Of a DNA stretch of 36,520 bases, positions 34,353 through 36,520 are shown piece by piece. The DNA lies in the NCBI GenBank assembly GCA_012800435.1, contig JAAZJH010000050.1, forward strand, positions 1 to 36,520. Direction: 5' to 3'. Under the pieces are notes generated by a model that searched no databases, had not been told where the DNA came from, and saw only the letters and a list, made by a program, of their open reading frames with translations. The DNA is from Clostridiaceae bacterium. GTDB lineage: Bacteria; Bacillota; Clostridia; Saccharofermentanales; DTU023. Every line of letters starts with the position of its first letter. Positions within the stretch are counted from its first letter, which is position 1. The position numbers were made by a program, and so were the translations under genes.

Positions 34353-34420
34353 CTATTTGAGGACATTCATTGCGACTCAAATAGAAAAAGGCGGTGTGGA
34401 AAATGTCCATCCGCCTCTGT
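34353..34420. terminator. Terminator after the DeoR gene, next to an inverted repeat
   Basis: On the minus strand GAGGCGGATGG pairs with CCACACCGCCT around ACATTTT and is followed by TTTTTC (34384-34417), a good terminator for the DeoR gene. The plus strand also has T6 after the stem. Immediately beyond, CTATTTGAG (34353-34361) and CTCAAATAG (34376-34384) form a perfect 9 bp inverted repeat. Confidence 0.75.
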
Positions 34421-34458
34421 TTTTTACGCATATCTTTAACAAGGACCGCCGGCAGCGT

Positions 34459-35229
34459 TTATTTGGCGATGACGAGATCCGCTCCGGCTTCCGCGGCAAT
34501 ACGCTTATAGGGATGTGGGGTTTTCTCATCGGAAATTAGGATATCCACGCTTGAAAGCGGGCATATTTGATTCAGCGCGGTGACATCAAACTTACTGTAG
34601 TCAGCAAGCGCGATGACACGTCTGCTGCGCTGGATCATTTTCCGTCTGGCATTAGCTTCTTCCGTATGATAATCCGTAATCCAACCCTCGCGGTTAACGC
34701 CGCCGACACCCATGATGAGTTTGTCAACGTTGAACTGATCAATGGTTTGCTCCGCGAGGAATCCGGAGGTTGCTCTATCACCTATCCGTACATGCCCGCC
34801 GATCATCAACACATTAAATTTCTCAAAATTTATAAGAACATCCGCGATCGGAATGGAGTTCGTTAGAATGATCAGATCATTGTGCGTATAGAGCAATCTC
34901 GCGAATTCAAGAGTCGTTGTCCCAAGTTCAATAAAGAGAGAATCACCGTCGTGGATAAATTGCTGCGCTGCCCGCGCAACCAGCTTTTTCTCAGTCAGGT
35001 TAATAATTTCGCGCATCTCATAACGCGGTTCCACGCCGTACATATTGGGCAACGTCGCGCCTCCATGAACCCGCGCCAAATAACCCGCACGTTCAAGACT
35101 GCTCAGGTCGCGACGTATTGTCTCATCGGAGACATCAAAGCGCTCGACAAGATCACGAAGCCGCACCGTTTTCTCTTTCTTGATCAAATCGAGTATAGCG
35201 GATCTTCTTTTCTCGAGCACGGAAGACAT
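34459..35229 (-). CDS. DeoR/GlpR-family transcriptional regulator
   Basis: A 256-residue DeoR-family repressor. The N-terminal winged helix-turn-helix has the signature VRLRDLVERFDVSDETIRRDLSSLERAGYLARVHGGA. The C-terminal sugar-phosphate-sensing domain contains LFIELGTTTLEFARLL, MIGGHVRIGDRATSG and VIALADYSKF. It most likely senses a phosphorylated intermediate and controls the adjacent eutH-glpK operon, with binding sites in the leader at 34218-34290. The start is uncertain: the ATG at 35229 has AGGA 5 nt upstream, while an in-frame GTG at 35253 lies 1 bp after the cpsB stop but lacks a ribosome binding site. It lies downstream of the capsule-type genes on the same strand, so read-through from there is possible. 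Confidence 0.92.
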   Translation of the reverse strand: MSSVLEKRRSAILDLIKKEKTVRLRDLVERFDVSDETIRRDLSSLERAGYLARVHGGATLPNMYGVEPRYEMREIINLTEKKLVARAAQQFIHDGDSLFIELGTTTLEFARLLYTHNDLIILTNSIPIADVLINFEKFNVLMIGGHVRIGDRATSGFLAEQTIDQFNVDKLIMGVGGVNREGWITDYHTEEANARRKMIQRSRRVIALADYSKFDVTALNQICPLSSVDILISDEKTPHPYKRIAAEAGADLVIAK

Positions 35230-35254
35230 CTCCTTCCTATAATGCTTCTCCACG

Positions 35255-35944
35255 CTAATAGATGTTGCTAAGTTCTTCTGGTGTTAGCCTTGCCGTCAAC
35301 TGTGACCTGTACTTCTCGACTTCGGGTCTTCGCTTACCCGTCATTCGGTGACAGTCAGTACCCAAAAACTGAACATGGCCTTGTCTAATGTACTTCAGAC
35401 ACTTTTGTCTTGTTAAATAATCTGCATCCAAAAAATCTAAGTTAAGTTGCATGTGAACACCTAAATCCACAAACTGCTTAAATATTTTCCGTCTCATCAT
35501 GAAGGGGTAACGGTCAATGTGAGCCAAGAGCACCTCAACCGAATATCTCGAGTAAATCTCCTTGACTAATTTTATAACGTGCTCCGGCTCTGACTTCGGT
35601 GAAGACATCTCGAGAAGAAGCAGATCCGTTCCATCAATACAAAGGTCGTCTAAATTAGTGTAATTGAAGATAGCAGGAACAGCGTAGACTTCAGCTCCCA
35701 GCCGATGCTTCATGCTGTAATGCTCCAGCACCGGTTTCAGCAGTCGGAATGATCTTTTTCTTCTTTGCAGAAATTTATCAACGGCTTCTCTATGTGAATA
35801 ATAATGTGAGGTTAAAAAAACTTCTTCAATTCCCTGCTCTCTAAGAGAGAGAACCATCTGCTCTGACTCCTTAACATTCTTCGCACCATCATCCATTCCA
35901 GGAAGAAGATGTGTATGGGAATCAATAAACTTGAAGCCGTTCAT
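35255..35944 (-). CDS. cpsB: CpsB/CapC-type tyrosine-protein phosphatase (PHP family)
   Basis: A 229-residue manganese-dependent PHP-family phosphatase of the CpsB/YwqE type, which dephosphorylates the BY-kinase CpsD and so adjusts capsule or exopolysaccharide assembly. Metal-binding motifs are clear: DSHTHLLPGMDDGAK near the N-terminus, TSHYY, LGAEVY, LLAHIDRYP, and GTDCHRM near the C-terminus. The length is slightly below the usual 240-255 residues. The start at 35944 has AAAGGA 11 nt upstream and AGGAG right before it. It follows the CpsD gene by 15 bp. The rest of the polysaccharide cluster would lie beyond the right window edge. Confidence 0.92.
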   Translation of the reverse strand: MNGFKFIDSHTHLLPGMDDGAKNVKESEQMVLSLREQGIEEVFLTSHYYSHREAVDKFLQRRKRSFRLLKPVLEHYSMKHRLGAEVYAVPAIFNYTNLDDLCIDGTDLLLLEMSSPKSEPEHVIKLVKEIYSRYSVEVLLAHIDRYPFMMRRKIFKQFVDLGVHMQLNLDFLDADYLTRQKCLKYIRQGHVQFLGTDCHRMTGKRRPEVEKYRSQLTARLTPEELSNIY

Positions 35945-35959
35945 TCTCCTAGAATTCCT

Positions 35960-36520
35960 TTATTTGGGATCGCTTCTGCCTCCGTCATCTCCATAGCCGT
36001 AGCCGTATCCGTAACCGTAGCCCTGTTTTGTATAATCGACGCCATTCAGTATAACACCTAGAATTGTTGCCTGAGCTTTTTCTAAGGTTTCTATCGTCTT
36101 TTTCAATTCCGGCTTTGTCGACTCTCCCGCCCTGGTCACAATAACAACACCATCCGTATGCGAGGCAAAGGAGCTGACATCTGTCACTTGTAAGACCGGT
36201 GGAGTATCTATAATGATGTAATCAAACTGCTTTTCTAACATCTTAAGAAAATTTTGAAACAGCTTACCGGACAAAAACACCGTCGAATTGGGCACCCTCG
36301 TACCGCAAGTCATCACATAGAAATTTTCTTTTTGGTTATAGACACAGGACTCAGAAAAACTGTTTTTATCAGATAGAAAATCTGTTAAACCCGGCTTGCT
36401 CGGAAGATTCAAGTAGCGGTGCAACTTCGGAGCATGTAAATCACAGTCAATGACAATTACTTTGTTTTCATAAATATTGCCAAAGGCTCTCGCCAAATTC
36501 AAAGAGCAAAAAGTCTTCCC
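35960..36520 (-). CDS. cpsD: CpsD-type BY-kinase (tyrosine autokinase), C-terminal part
   Basis: A partial gene running off the right window edge; 187 codons are visible. The first residues, GKTFCSLNLARAFG, are the end of a Walker A motif. The Walker A' is VIVIDCDLHAPKLHRYL and Walker B is YIIIDTPPVLQVTD, the set that defines bacterial BY-kinases. The C-terminal tail carries five consecutive Tyr-Gly pairs (residues YGYGYGYGYG), the expected autophosphorylation cluster and target of CpsB. The apparent start near 36502 is an internal TTG. The kinase works with a membrane activator (CpsC/Wzz-like), expected upstream outside the window, to control polysaccharide chain export. Confidence 0.92.
   Translation of the reverse strand, partial: GKTFCSLNLARAFGNIYENKVIVIDCDLHAPKLHRYLNLPSKPGLTDFLSDKNSFSESCVYNQKENFYVMTCGTRVPNSTVFLSGKLFQNFLKMLEKQFDYIIIDTPPVLQVTDVSSFASHTDGVVIVTRAGESTKPELKKTIETLEKAQATILGVILNGVDYTKQGYGYGYGYGYGDDGGRSDPK

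Overview
The window looks like the chromosome of a Gram-positive anaerobe of the Bacillota, probably a clostridial lineage with roughly balanced GC in its core genes. Evidence: strong AGGAGG-type ribosome binding sites, an ECF transporter S component, a CpsB/CpsD-type tyrosine phosphatase and kinase pair, a DeoR-controlled glp-type cluster with a DUF1667 gene, and a xanthine-dehydrogenase-type FAD/2Fe-2S pair. I cannot name the species.

Layout. Positions 1-2562 (+) hold the end of a molybdo-hydroxylase operon (partial FAD subunit, complete 2Fe-2S subunit) and a CodA-like amidohydrolase behind a 340 bp leader with repeated CATGACCGC dyads. A bidirectional terminator separates these from a minus-strand pair (ECF S component and DUF1847 protein, 2757-4050). 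Positions 4484-16398 are mostly housekeeping: pheS, pheT, trxB and a DUF2156 protein (+), tldD-tldE (-), an MFS exporter (+) and eno (+). A compact brnT-brnA toxin-antitoxin operon follows (16671-17223). Then come fabG and an FlK-like thioesterase (-).

Positions 18486-24134 form an AT-rich accessory segment. It holds a 1085-residue minus-strand protein with an N-terminal phosphoribosyltransferase-like domain and a large unrecognised body, a 3'-truncated second CodA-like deaminase gene, a 161 bp remnant with inverted ends and internal 43 bp-period repeats, and a secreted or membrane-anchored polysaccharide deacetylase. The 1085-residue protein is the best candidate here for an undescribed system.

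Positions 24400-27784 (+) carry a likely regulated operon: a cytosolic beta-lactamase-fold serine hydrolase, an AtuA/DUF1446 protein and a DUF4387 protein. Convergent to it, positions 28048-33930 (-) encode a glycerol-type catabolic operon in transcription order: eutH-like permease, glpK-like kinase, FAD-dependent glpA-like dehydrogenase with a BFD-like domain, a GlpB-type flavoprotein and DUF1667. The permease is EutH rather than GlpF, no other eut gene is present, and the kinase lacks the glycerol-binding arginine, so the true substrate may not be glycerol. The operon has a leader of about 350 nt with a perfect 25 bp dyad. Upstream lie a DeoR-family regulator and the end of a capsule or exopolysaccharide regulatory module (CpsB, partial CpsD), all on the minus strand.
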